This document shows positions 36,301 through 45,501 of a stretch of 64,000 nt of DNA, piece by piece. Position 1 is the stretch's first letter. Every line of letters starts with the position of its first letter. The notes under the pieces are model-generated. The model made no database searches. It was given only the letters and a program-made list of their open reading frames with translations, and was not told the origin of the DNA. A program made the translations under genes and the position numbers. The DNA is from Anodontia alba (Eukaryota > Mollusca > Bivalvia > Lucinida > Lucinidae), in assembly GCA_964016985.1 (NCBI GenBank), contig OZ024836.1:40854803-40918802 (forward strand), given 5' to 3'.

Positions 36301-39300
36301 GTTCCTGGTGCTGTTCGTTCTTTGTGGGGCTTTGTGGCTGCTCGCTGCGTTTTTTGTTTTTTTCTTTTGCGTGTGCGTGCGTGCCTTCCTTACATTGTTA
36401 TAATATCCCTGGGGTAGGAGGGAGTTGGTTGCGTTCTTTTCGTTGACTTGTACCATGTGCGATGTCTGTCATGTATTTTGTTTGTGTGTGTGTGGGGGGG
36501 GGGGGGGGGGGGGGGGGGAGGGTATCGATGTCTTGTAGTTTGTAGACCACGTTATGTGATGTTTGTTTTCTCTGGATATCCGACTATTTTTATATTATAT
36601 CACGAGGATCTACTAAATATGTAGCATGAGGACTTCAGCGTGCTTGGTTTGATTGCTTCCTGTCTGTTCATGGGTGAAATCACATTATGAAACATCGAAA
36701 GTACGCTATATCGATATATATTCTTAAATTAACTCTTGCCAAAGCAGGGTAAGTGGAGCCGATCAATGTGCATGCACATTAACGGTGTAGACGTACATTA
36801 CAGCCGCAACAGAAAAACAAAACGTCCCTTCTGACATGAGCGCCAAACAAATGATTCAAATCAGTCTACGGACACGCAGTCTGATCAGCATATTCGTTGT
36901 CCGCATGAAGAAACTTGCAGCCTTGGCTATCCAAAATGCACCCAATGAGGATTCGGATCGACTTGCGCGAATGTACAGGCTGCTCTGAATCTTCGCTGGG
37001 CGCAGATGTTCAACTGTACATTTTCTATGACCATTTTGCTTCTGCATCACCCTTCCCTAAGGATTCGACAATGTCTAGAAACAAGGCATGTGAATTCGCC
37101 CATAATGACATGCAGAAGTAGTTTGTTCTGATAAGCAATGATGGTAGAAGAGATGTTAGCATTACATGTGCCAAACATGAAGGGCACTGCAAGCATATAG
37201 GTTTAACGAATTGAGTCAGGGAGCCTCTATGCGAGCCGAACAATTAATCATTTTTTTTCTTTTTACATCATTTGAACCTATGAATAAAAAAAATTGGTAC
37301 CAGTAAATCCCAATACCAGTAATTTTAAAACGAAGCTAAAAGTGTAGAACTTTTCCCAGCTAGCATTCTACGTAAATCTACATCGGGCCGTCATCGGCCC
37401 GTCAGCTACCCTGACGGGCCGATGACGGCCCGATATAGATTTACGTAGAATGCTGACTGGGTTAAAATGTGTAGACTGCGGACTGGTCTGGATTTCGGAG
37501 TTCCTATCATGTATGTCATTTGTTTTAACGTGAAAGGTTGTGACGAAAAACCTATGCATTTTGATGCATTTGAATATTTGTAGTGAAATGCACATGCTTA
37601 GATGATTGCATGTAAGCGCAGTTTCGAGCTGTTTCCATATATGCCCGAAAGAATGTTTTTTATTTTTTAACATGACTATCTATATTTACTATATAGGATG
37701 GTGGTATAAGAAGCCATGTACTGGTAAACATTGCCGCAGAGGATACGGAATGATGGGCTATGGAGGCGGCATGGGATACGGCATGGGCTATGGAGGCGGC
37801 ATGGGATACGGAATGGGCTATGGAGGCGGCATGGGATACGGAATGGGCTATGGAGGTGGCATGGGCTACGGAATGAGCGGAGGATATGGAATGGGATATG
37901 GAGGATACGGAATGATGGGTAACTAACCAGAGGCCTGGGTGTGGTCGGGTGGTGCGAAGGTGACATGTATCTAACGTCACAGGGGCGTCCAAATTTTTTT
38001 AGCTTACAGTTGGGCAAGGCCTGCTATCCTTGTAGCAGGTAAGGGTCGAGGGGGGGGGGGGGGGGGAGGGAAATGTTTTATTTCTTCTGTTTCTTCACTT
38101 TCATTCATATTCCTCTTTCTTCCCTTTACTCTCTTTCATCTCTTCTACTATCTCTTCTATCTCTTTTCTCACTTTCTCTGGGAGACGACACAAAATAACC
38201 CACAAGGGTTGACATGTCGTTAAACCCAACACAATCAAAACCCAGAGGCCTGAGGGCCAACGGTTTGCTCATATGATTAGAACAGTCACTGCATATCTTT
38301 AAATGCCTCTTGCAACTTTTTTCCAGTATTCTCGCAGAAACTAAGGCACAAATTTGACAATGCCGTAAAACGTTAAAATCATCCTAGGATCATCATTTGA
38401 AAACTTGAACTCTGTAGACATTGAGTCTCCAATGCTATACTTAAAGCTTTCTCGAGTCTGGAGAAGATTTTTACGTGCCTTTTACCATATATGAATTGGG
38501 CGGCCATCTTGTTTGGTGCGGAATCATTTGAACAAATTGTGAATACCCCTTCATGACAAAACCAACAAAAAGGCATGTGCGCCCAGCTGTCTCTAATTAC
38601 ATTTTATCTTATTGATTCTGTCAGAGACAGACAAACATAACATGTAACCAAAACAGCAGATGTCATAATAACTCTTCGGACGAACAGTCTCTTTGTCGCC
38701 ATTGCTTTATTTGGTAAAATTTTCTCTTACGTACCTATTCTATAAAAGACAGTCAAGCATAGCATATAACCAGAGACAGCAAAGGCCATAACGGCTCGCG
38801 GTCACGCGGAGTTTTAGTGATCATTGCTGTATCCGGTTACATTTTATCTTTCCGACTGATTCGCATTACGAAAACACACCTATTGAAATATATTGAAAAT
38901 TTCACCTCCAAAAACTGAGTTTTCAGAAAAGGCGGTTCTAATGAGTACCCACAATTTATGTTTTTGAGCAGAAATAAGAAAAATAATGTATACCCCTGTA
39001 AACCCCAGTTTTACTGTATAAAAGTGGATTTTAAGGGGGTCAAATTATATAGGTATGTTTTCGTGATGGGTAATGGACAGTCTGGGTGAATGTACAGGCT
39101 GATCTGAGTCTTTGCTGGTTACACAGGCTTATTGTAGGTTTATATGGCGGACATTCACCCAGAATGGCAAGGGTTCTCGTTTATCCCTCTTTGGATAATC
39201 AGGATGCTCTAGAAGGCACATGTGATCAGAATACACAGGCTTATCTGAGTCTTCACTGGTCGCATGTCTTATTGTAGATTTTATCAGAACGGTGCAGATT

Positions 39301-42300
39301 TCAGTCGCAACGTCAGAAAGCGTATCTTCGGACATGTGCGCCCAGCGCCCAGCGAAGTTAGAACAGAATTTTCTCTGGGTGCATTTCGGATAGCAAATGA
39401 TGCAAAGTTGCTTCATGCTCACAACGCAGACTGATCTGATTTAAGTTCATCTGGCACACATATCAGAAGGTGCGTTGTCTCACGTGCGGCTTATTTTGTT
39501 TTTGAAGGGTACAGAAGATGTAAGCCTTGGCCATGGTGCAAGAAGTGGAGACGTGGCTACTACGGAGGAGGATATGGCATGGGAATGGGAATGGGCTATG
39601 GAGGAGGAATGATGGGCTATGGAGGAGGAATGGGCTATGGAGGAGGAATGGGCTATGGAGGAGGAATGATGGGCTATGGAGGAGGATATGGCTATGGAAT
39701 GGGAATGGGAATGGGTTATGGTGGAGGATATGGCTATGGGATGGGAATGGGAATGGGTATGCGTAAATATATGATTGTCCTGTGTGGGGATCCGCTATAA
39801 CTCCTGATGAAAACCGAAAATATATGGGCCCCAGGCCAAGCGAAAATGTGTCTTCGAGCATGCGCAAGATTCACATACAGATTCATCCCACACATGAGCA
39901 AAATCTATTCACATTACGAAAACACGCCTATCCAAATATATTGAAAATTTCACCACCAAAAACTGGAAGTTTTCAGACTAAAAATACTGATATTTTTCAT
40001 ATTTCTGCTCAAAACATAGATTGCGGGTACTCGTTAGAACCGCATCACCGATGCGGTTCGAACGAGTACCCACAATCTATGTTTTTGAGCAGAAATATGA
40101 AAAATAATGTATACCCCTGTAAACCCCAGTTTTACTATATAAAAGTGGGGTTTAAGGGGGTCAAAATTATATAGGTATGTTTTCGTGATGAGGGCATTTG
40201 CTGCCCATTGATACATTCTTTTGTGTCTAATGATTTTGTAAGCGGATGGCAAAGGCACTGATTAGACTGCGCGGATGCACAAGGCTGATCTGGACATTTG
40301 CTGTCCGCATATATCCAAAGACTTATTTTCGCATGGCGTGGCCCTTATACTTTCATGGAGAAATGAACAAAATACATTCTCTTTTACCTATTGCTACATT
40401 TGTATGTGGCCATGACATGTCCACCATACACAAGTAAAAACTATTGCGTCTGGGAAATTAAATTAACGTTGAATCAACGTTGAAATGACGTTGTTGTAAC
40501 GTTAAGCGCTTGTATGCTATTTTTAGGTCGCAAACACAACGACAAAGAAAACAATAAGAAATAGTCGGAATTTTGTATGTATTACACCATCAACAAAATT
40601 AGAGTCAGAGTGGTACATATAACTTGACATCTTTTCAAGAAAGTGTTTCGAAACAAGAATAATATAGAGAAAACTAAAATGGGAACAAATTATTTCCTCT
40701 TAGAGTCCTTTTCAGAAGGGATGCCAACCGGAGATGACAAAAATCACGAAAACATGCCTATATAGTTCTGACCCCCTCTTAAACCCCATTTTTATATAGT
40801 TAAATTGGGGTTCACAGGGATATACATTATTTTTCTTATTTCTGCTCTAGTTGTTCTTAACATAGATTGTAGTACTCGTTAGAACCGCCTTGCAAGTGCC
40901 CACAATCCATTTTTTGAGCAGAAATATGAAAAAATATCCGAATTTTTATCTGAATTTTTTTTTTTTCATTTTTGCTTTATTGTACATCGCCGCTATTTTT
41001 GTGTGACGTAGCTGGCGTGGCGCACCGCATCACGTTACGTTTTCGTGTGTGACGTCATGTATATCTATTTTTTATTACATCCTGAAGAAGCCGTGATGGC
41101 GAAACGTCGATGTTAAAATATGATATTATTTCGTGTTTTGATTTGATTTACTATACAAAATCATTTTTGGTGGTAAAATTTTCAGTGTATTTGAATAGGC
41201 TTGCTTTCGTAATGTCTCCCTTGTAACAAAATAGCGTAAAATCTATTAAAAGTATTGTCTTAATGGAACTTACTAAAATAATTGTTTTCATGAAACAATA
41301 AGTCAAGATACCCAGAATGTGCCATAGTCACGAATCACAGTCCTCCACAAGAAAATATATGGGCCCCAGGCCAAGCGAAAATGTGTCTTCGAGCATGCGC
41401 AAGATTCACATACAGATTCATCCCACACATGAGCAAAATCTATTCACATTACGAAAACACGCCTATCCAAATATATTGAAAATTTCACCACCAAAAACTG
41501 GAAGTTTTCAGACTAAAAATACTGATATTTTTCATATTTCTGCTCAAAACATAGATTGCGGGTACTCGTTAGAACCGCATCACCGATGCGGTTCGAACGA
41601 GTACCCACAATCTATGTTTTTGAGCAGAAATATGAAAAATAATGTATACCCCTGTAAACCCCAGTTTTACTATATAAAAGTGGGGTTTAAGGGGGTCAAA
41701 ATTATATAGGTATGTTTTCGTGATGAGGGCATTTGCTGCCCATTGATACATTCTATTCAAATGAAGAATAGATGAGGAACCAATAATAACAAAACAAAAC
41801 CATCGAAACACAAACCAAGAAGAAATGCAACAGAGGAACCGCCTTGGAACAGTAAGTAGAACAGACAGAAAAAGAAAGTAATGTGGACAGCCGTTGCAGA
41901 TGATGACCACAATGAAAACACATCACAGAATGAAAACGGTAAGCAAAGTGGACAGCCTCATAGCGGCTGACCACAACGATAGAATTACGAGAACACAAAT
42001 GATCAGTAGCGGATACTATCCGCCTTGACACGGACAGTTGTATTACCCACTTAAGGCTTAAACTATATTTCCTCGCGCGAAACCTCACCTTTCACCCATT
42101 TATGCCGTGTGCAGTCTTCTATAACTCTTTTGACCGGTTCTTTTCAAACATGTCTGGTTATTTTTTAGTATTACCATATTTCATAGAAATTTCTTTAATC
42201 AATGAAAATAGTGTAGACCTTGATCACACGCAGCGTACTGTGACGTCTGATCTGATTCTACACTGTTTGCCAATGTCCCGTTAATAGGGCGCTAGGCAAA

Positions 42301-42816
42301 ATAGATTAATTCCGATGCAGCTCCAATTACGAATATATGTTCGATCCGCATAGGGTCCTCTTTGTGTTTTCATTGTACATTTATGTATATCATTTGACAA
42401 TGTATCGTTTTGTTTATCGCGTATATTTTATTTCATTTAATTCTGCGTTCGCTAATACTGTAAAATACCTTACATTTTAGCATCAGAATATGGCGATTTG
42501 ACGGGAGGACTTGTCTGGGCATTTACTTTGCGCATTCATACGTTCATACAATTATTGAAAATTTAATATTGGCGGAGTTCTGTTTTAGCGCTAAGTTGCA
42601 AAGATCGCGGCAATAGCGCCAAACATACACTTACCACAAAATTAAAGTATTTTACAGTAAGCTAGCATGACTTTTTGGAACAGACAGAAACTATATAGAT
42701 ACGCGCTTCATGTGTTCGCCTCAAATTCAACACACTTATCTCATTTACAGTTAGCCTAGTTTATTATATGCATTTTTTTATGTTTAACAGGCTATCGTCG
42801 CCCCAAGAAGTATTAG
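33268..42816 (+). CDS. shematrin-like Gly/Tyr/Met-rich secreted shell-matrix protein, 4-exon model
   Basis: Model: join 33,268-33,322, 37,697-37,918, 39,508-39,756, 42,791-42,816; 552 bases, 183 residues plus stop, all introns phase 1 with GT..AG ends. A signal peptide (MDCKIFLLLFVCLVGVAQ) is followed by two modules, each a basic Trp/Cys head (WWYKKPCTGKHCRR; YRRCKPWPWCKKWRR) and a Gly-rich body of GYGGGM and GYGMG repeats, then the tail YRRPKKY. Shematrins, known from pearl-oyster mantle, combine a signal peptide, XGnX Gly-rich repeats and a basic C-terminus ending in KKY or RKY, so a secreted shell-framework role is likely. The high Met content is unusual. The start has an ideal Kozak context (GCCGCCATGG) after a TATA box. 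The large introns are full of MITEs. Uncertain: whether one transcript uses both Gly-rich exons; exon 2 can also read into a stop. A byssal or other extracellular role is possible. Confidence 0.78.
36029..36258. mobile_element. F5 MITE, copy 1
   Basis: Ends CAGGGCCCAGTTGTTCAAAG and CTTTGAACAACTGGGCCCAG are inverted repeats of about 19 bp. The centre is a strong hairpin with arms AAAAATGTGAGTAGCTTGC / GCAAAAGCTACTCACATTTTTT. The CAGGG end recalls hAT elements (inference). A second copy in the other orientation is at 52,520. Confidence 0.85.
36832..37015. repeat. F3 element copy
   Basis: Left half CTGACATGAGCGCCAAACAA and right half TCTTCGCTGGGCGCAGATGT are inverted; inside are GCAGTCTGATCAGCATATTC and TTCGTTGTCCGCATGAAGAA. 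The copy at 56,983-57,150 has the same arrangement. Confidence 0.75.
37355..37461. repeat. near-perfect 107-bp palindrome (foldback MITE)
   Basis: Arms of about 50 bp: CCCAGCTAGCATTCTACGTA..GATGACGGCCCG type, with the right arm ending TACGTAGAATGCTGACTGGG; loop CTACC. Arm mismatches are few. Located 235 bp before exon 2. Confidence 0.93.
37697..37926 (+). CDS. exon 2: first Cys/basic head and Gly-rich body, with optional stop
   Basis: Acceptor TATATAG|GATGG. Reads (G)WWYKKPCTGKHCRRGYGMM then about four GYGGGMGYGM repeats encoded by a ~30-bp minisatellite (GGAGGCGGCATGGGATACGG). At 37,918 the sequence ATGATGG|GTAACTAACC offers a phase-1 donor identical in its first six intron bases to that of exon 1. 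If it is not used, the frame ends G-N-stop at 37,926, giving a 94-residue protein (55+230 = 285 bases, a whole number of codons). Confidence 0.82.
37999..38245 (-). repeat. reverse copy of the 16,776 repeat
   Basis: TTACAGTTGGGCAAGGCCTGC at the left, CTCTGGGAGACGACACAAAA at the right; a G run of about 18 at 38,049-38,066. Confidence 0.75.
38864..39068. mobile_element. F1 foldback, internally deleted copy (a)
   Basis: CATTACGAAAACACACCTAT at the left and ATAGGTATGTTTTCGTGATG at the right; the left half of the central hairpin is missing, so the copy is about 205 bp. Confidence 0.85.
39080..39440. repeat. F3 fragments
   Basis: Repeated ACAGGCTGATCTGAGTCTTT blocks (39,096, 39,235) and a GACATGTGCGCCCAGCGCCCAGCGAAG block near 39,328. 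Confidence 0.6.
39508..39756 (+). CDS. exon 3: second Cys/basic head and Gly-rich body
   Basis: Acceptor TTATTTTGTTTTTGAAG|GG with a good pyrimidine tract. Reads (G)YRRCKPWPWCKKWRRGYY then GYGMGMGMGYGGGMMGYGGG-type repeats. Donor at AATGG|GTATGC (end 39,756) or six bases later at ATGC|GTAAAT; both keep phase 1. Without splicing the frame runs to a stop at 39,800 through a tail (RKYMIVLCGDPL) that looks like intron. Confidence 0.78.
39816..40219 (+). repeat. 404-bp perfect direct duplication, copy 1
   Basis: By eye identical to 41,351-41,754 over the whole length. It starts 10 bases before an F2 element and stops inside that F2, and contains an F1 element. Confidence 0.95.
39826..40344. mobile_element. 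F2 MITE interrupted by an F1 foldback
   Basis: Left part GGGCCCCAGGCCAAGCGAAAATGTGTCTTCG to 39,911, F1 copy b, then the right part from about 40,191 to GCATGGCGTGGCCC. The uninterrupted F2 copies at 32,829 and 56,172 show what the site looked like before. Confidence 0.85.
39912..40190. mobile_element. F1 foldback copy (b)
   Basis: 279 bp, ends CATTACGAAAACACGCCTAT and ATAGGTATGTTTTCGTGATG. Central hairpin: TTTCATATTTCTGCTCAAAA..GTACTCGTTAGAACCGCAT against its complement, about 60 bp per arm. Confidence 0.92.
40975..41160 (+). mobile_element. 186-bp retrozyme/retroelement-tail-like insertion with 9-bp target duplication
   Basis: TCATTTTTG stands at 40,966-40,974 and again at 41,161-41,169, and F1 copy c is continuous when the insert and one duplicate are removed. 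The insert has no open frame. It contains GTGTGTGACGTCATGTATAT and, at 41,077-41,113, a hammerhead-like motif. Target duplications without inverted ends suggest retrotransposition. Confidence 0.75.
41077..41113 (+). ncRNA. candidate hammerhead ribozyme motif (minimal stem III)
   Basis: ACATC (41,077-41,081) pairs with GATGT (41,109-41,113) as stem I; CTGAAGA (41,082-41,088) fits the CUGANGA core; GCC-GTGAT-GGC (41,090-41,100) forms stem II; GAAA (41,101-41,104) completes the core; ACGT then C gives a zero-loop stem III with the expected cleavage after C at 41,108. One extra A (41,089) separates the core from stem II, which departs from consensus and may reduce or abolish activity. Confidence 0.5.
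41351..41754 (+). repeat. 404-bp perfect direct duplication, copy 2
   Basis: Same sequence as 39,816-40,219; after 41,754 the F2 continuation seen at copy 1 is absent. The duplicated 130-codon open frame at 39,782 and 41,317 is a translation of this repeat, not a gene. Confidence 0.95.
41447..41725. mobile_element. F1 foldback copy (d)
   Basis: Part of the 404-bp duplication; identical to copy b, including the hairpin tip GCATCACCGATGCGG. Confidence 0.92.
42093..42300. mobile_element. F4 MITE, copy 3 (reverse, decayed end)
   Basis: CACCCATTTATGCCG at the left matches the reverse complement of copy 1; TAGTGTAGACCTTGATCACAC and TGATCTGATTCTACACTG form the hairpin; AATGTCCCGTTAATAGGGCG corresponds to AATATCCCTTTTATGGGATG of copy 1 reversed. 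TTAA is lost on the left. Confidence 0.75.
42791..42816 (+). CDS. exon 4: basic C-terminal tail
   Basis: Acceptor ATTTTTTTATGTTTAACAG|GC has a strong pyrimidine tract. In phase 1 it reads (G)YRRPKKY and TAG. The match to the shematrin C-terminal signature is the main reason for joining this tiny exon. Confidence 0.65.
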
Positions 42817-43078
42817 TAAAGGTATTTATTTATTTATTTATTCATCTATTTATGTATTGATTCTATTAATCGCTTGCTTTTTATTGTGTGTGTGTTGTTG
42901 TTGTTTTTTCTTTGTTTTTCGTTTTTTTGTTTTTTTTTGTTTTTTTTTTTTGTTTTTTTTTTGTTGTTGTTTTTTTCCATTTCACTTAATGATTAAAGCA
43001 GAAAGTTTTTTGTAAAACAAACTTTTAGCAGACGATATTTTGAAATTATTTTTCTCATTTATAAGGAAATATTGCAGT

Positions 43079-43084
43079 AATAAA
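43079..43084 (+). terminator. possible polyadenylation signal of the shematrin-like gene
   Basis: AATAAA about 260 bases after the stop codon, following ATTTATTTATTTATTTATTC and a T-rich tract at 42,905-42,976. ATTAAA at about 42,992 is an alternative. Confidence 0.4.
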
Positions 43085-44549
43085 GTATACATCTGGGTTA
43101 TTATAACGGGGAGATAACTCAGTCCTGTTTACCCAAAGGTGTTAATTTAGGAATGTTTGGCGTAGGGTAAACAGAACTAAATTATCTCCTCGTAATGATA
43201 AGACAGAAGCATATATTTTACTTTCTGCTACGATTAAGACATCAACATCTGAGCCAATTAGGGAAAATCCTCGCCTTACTGCAATATCTCCTTCATATTT
43301 TTGTGGACACCATATCTCCTGATAAGAATAAGAAAACAAAATCCTCAAATTGTTGTCTGCTAAATTTACCCCGTAGAGTGCTTAATTGTAATAGAAGTTG
43401 GAAACACTTTTTCTTCTTCAAAGACAGTATTTTTTTATATTTGTAATTCTCTTCGTATCCTTGGAGAGATCGCCAACAAACGCCATAAAGGCAGTTCATT
43501 ACGTAATGCATGAGACTATACAAATACTAACTATTGCAGTGGTGCATGGTCCGTTTTCTTATATGAGCCGATAAACGAAAAAAAGCCTAATGGTTTTCCG
43601 ATTTGTGGTTCTTCAAATGCGCATGCACATTCTATTATTTTGGCTACAGACATGCAGTTTTGCCTGAAGCTTTCTCCAGGTCTCTACTACATGTTGGCGG
43701 ACAGCAAAGGTTCTGGCGAGTGCGCTTACGCCTTGCCTCGCCTGGGTCTTTACTTGTCGCCTATGTGATAAGTATCCTGTCATGTGCTAGCTCAAATAGG
43801 CATTTCAAGGGCACTGCATGTACTTTACTTTGCTAGCACATGAAACAATAAAATCGATCCTATCCCTCCGTCTTTGACACTCAAACTATACACGATAACT
43901 ACTTACTGCTGAGATCAGTCTACGAATTATATTAATATGATCATTAATCTGTTATGTTAAATTCAAGATCGTATATGTAGAAAGCTATTGCGAACAGCGA
44001 AGGTCCTGAGCAGGCAAAGTTCGAACTCTTCGATTAGTCCGATTGCCAAATAGACCTCAAGACAACAGCGTCAAATTGTGCATGTTGAGCAGATATATCA
44101 TTAGTCCTCGTACATACCACAACTTCAACTTGAATATGTGTATTTATCTGGTCCTCTGGTATGGCACTGATTGGCCACTAACAAATGTGGGGTTCTCCGT
44201 GAAAATTAAATGTCCTGTCAAAATTCACCGATCACGGTAGATGAAAAATTGACAATGACAATCTTTGTTCCCACACCAATGACCTATCAAAATCAGTCAA
44301 CATGAGACCCCAACGAGAGCAGTTAAAAATAATACACTGGCCAAAATTTGCCGATTCGGCCAATGTTTGATGGGTTCTATAATTAATACTCGAGCCTCTC
44401 GAAATGATGAACGATTTAAAACAAAGGTCAACGCCGTTCGCTAATTAAAAGTTTAAGGTCAATACATTTAATTAGCGCCCAGTGTTAACTTTGATCAGGC
44501 TGTGCGGAAATTGGATGGATTGAGAGTACGCTTGTCGCATATGTCGTAG
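43085..44549. other. stretch without recognised gene
   Basis: An F3-like fragment lies at about 43,683-43,770 (GGCGGACAGCAAAGG, GCCTGGGTCTTTACTTGTCG) and another near 44,490. GGAGATAACTCAGTCCTGTTTACCC near 43,110 is inverted at 43,160 (GGGTAAACAGAACTAAATTATCTCC), a 70-bp foldback. No gene. Confidence 0.5.
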
Positions 44550-44829
44550 CATCACGAAAACATACCTATATACGTATTTTTGAACCCCTAAACCCGACTT
44601 TTATATTGTAAAACTGGAGTTTACTTTATTTTTCTTATTTCTGCTCAAAAACAAAGATTGTGGGTACTCGTTAGAACCGCCTCGTCGAGGCTCTAACGAG
44701 TACCCACAAAGTATGTTTTGAGCAGAAATATGAAAAACATCAGAGTTTTTTTTATCTGAAAAATCTTCGTTTTTTTCTTTTTTGGAGGTGAAATTTTCTA
44801 TATATTTAAATAGGCGTGTTTTCGTAATG
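44550..44829. mobile_element. F1 foldback copy (e)
   Basis: CATCACGAAAACATACCTAT to AGGCGTGTTTTCGTAATG; hairpin TTAGAACCGCCTCGTCGAGG on the left arm. Confidence 0.9.
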
Positions 44830-45055
44830 GGTACTTATTTTTGCAGGGTTCATTTGTAAATTTTGTAAATTCTTATGAAAACAAAATCATCAATAAGCAT
44901 TTGTCTGAATTTAAACATGCTGATGTCCGAGATTGTTTAGGAAAAGGATACACAGGTGCATATTATTATTATGATTTGTATTCTTTATTTTCTGAAGACA
45001 AATACAATAAACTTTTGTCTGAATTTAAACAATCTGATGTTCGAAATAGTGAAAC

Positions 45056-45092
<37 letters not shown>

Positions 45093-45501
45093 TCAGTATA
45101 CCTGGACAAAAGGACGACATGATAACCGGATGACACAGGTTCCCGTGTTGATGCAACGGCGTACTTTGTCAACAAATACGGTCTTACAATTTAATTGTAT
45201 AACATATAAATGTAATAAATTGACTGCATGATTACTGGTTAAGTTATTTTTCTGTATATTAGCCATGTAAATACATATATCACATACGTCATACCTTCTC
45301 AAAATAAATGGACTAAAGTTTTGAATGTTTTGCTTTAAAGACATAAGTAAGATCATTGTTGTCATCACTGTGAAGAGACTAGGCACCACAGAACCTTGTA
45401 TACTGTCAATAAACGACAGACAGGTACTAGAGGGCAGATAGTCGACTGTTTTATCGGATCAACAGGTAAATAGTCAGGTTTCACATTTCCCGTATCTTTA
45501 A
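44830..45501. other. AT-rich stretch with a ~40-bp duplication
   Basis: AATTTAAACATGCTGATGTCC at 44,907 and AATTTAAACAATCTGATGTTC at 45,021, each preceded by TTGTCTG, are two diverged copies; the 93-codon frame at 44,841 reads through both (HLSEFKHADVRD, LLSEFKQSDVRN) but ends in an ATT microsatellite at 45,059-45,093. No gene is supported. Confidence 0.5.

Larger units (their letters stand above)
33323..37696 (+). other. intron 1
   Basis: No further coding exon recognised. Holds GT-repeat and G-rich tracts near 35,620-35,660 and 36,480-36,520, a hairpin near 35,316-35,385 (CAACGTTGCATGAACGTCGA against TCGACGTTGACACGACGTTG), F5 and F3 elements, the 107-bp palindrome at 37,355, and CATGCTCA palindromes at 34,503-34,614. 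Confidence 0.6.
40742..41214. mobile_element. F1 foldback copy (c), opposite orientation, carrying a 186-bp insertion
   Basis: Begins ATCACGAAAACATGCCTATA and ends AATAGGCTTGCTTTCGTAATG (shown by AATAGGCTTGCTTTCGTAAT). Without the insertion and one target repeat it is about 278 bp, the family length. It is oriented opposite to copies b and d in the same intron. Confidence 0.85.

Noticed and set aside
37660..38017. Two - strand open frames (HSVSHAASIAHS.., PCRLHSPFRIPC..) opposite exon 2
   Set aside because: They are antisense shadows of the Gly-rich repeat codons; the + strand has the splice sites, signal exon and sensible composition.
39800..39825. CTGATGAAAACCGAAAA, another hammerhead-core lookalike
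   Set aside because: No stem II can form between the two core parts and no flanking stems are present.
39463..39867. 134-codon - strand frame rich in LLHSPF
   Set aside because: Antisense shadow of exon 3.
39782..40174. 130-codon frame present twice with identical sequence (also 41,317-41,709)
   Set aside because: It runs through F2 and F1 MITE sequence including the hairpin; identity comes from the 404-bp DNA duplication, not protein conservation.
44841..45122. Frame with a repeated LSEFK..DVR motif after a TTTTTGCAG acceptor-like site
   Set aside because: Two diverged 40-bp DNA repeats followed by an ATT microsatellite; composition and ending do not support a real exon.
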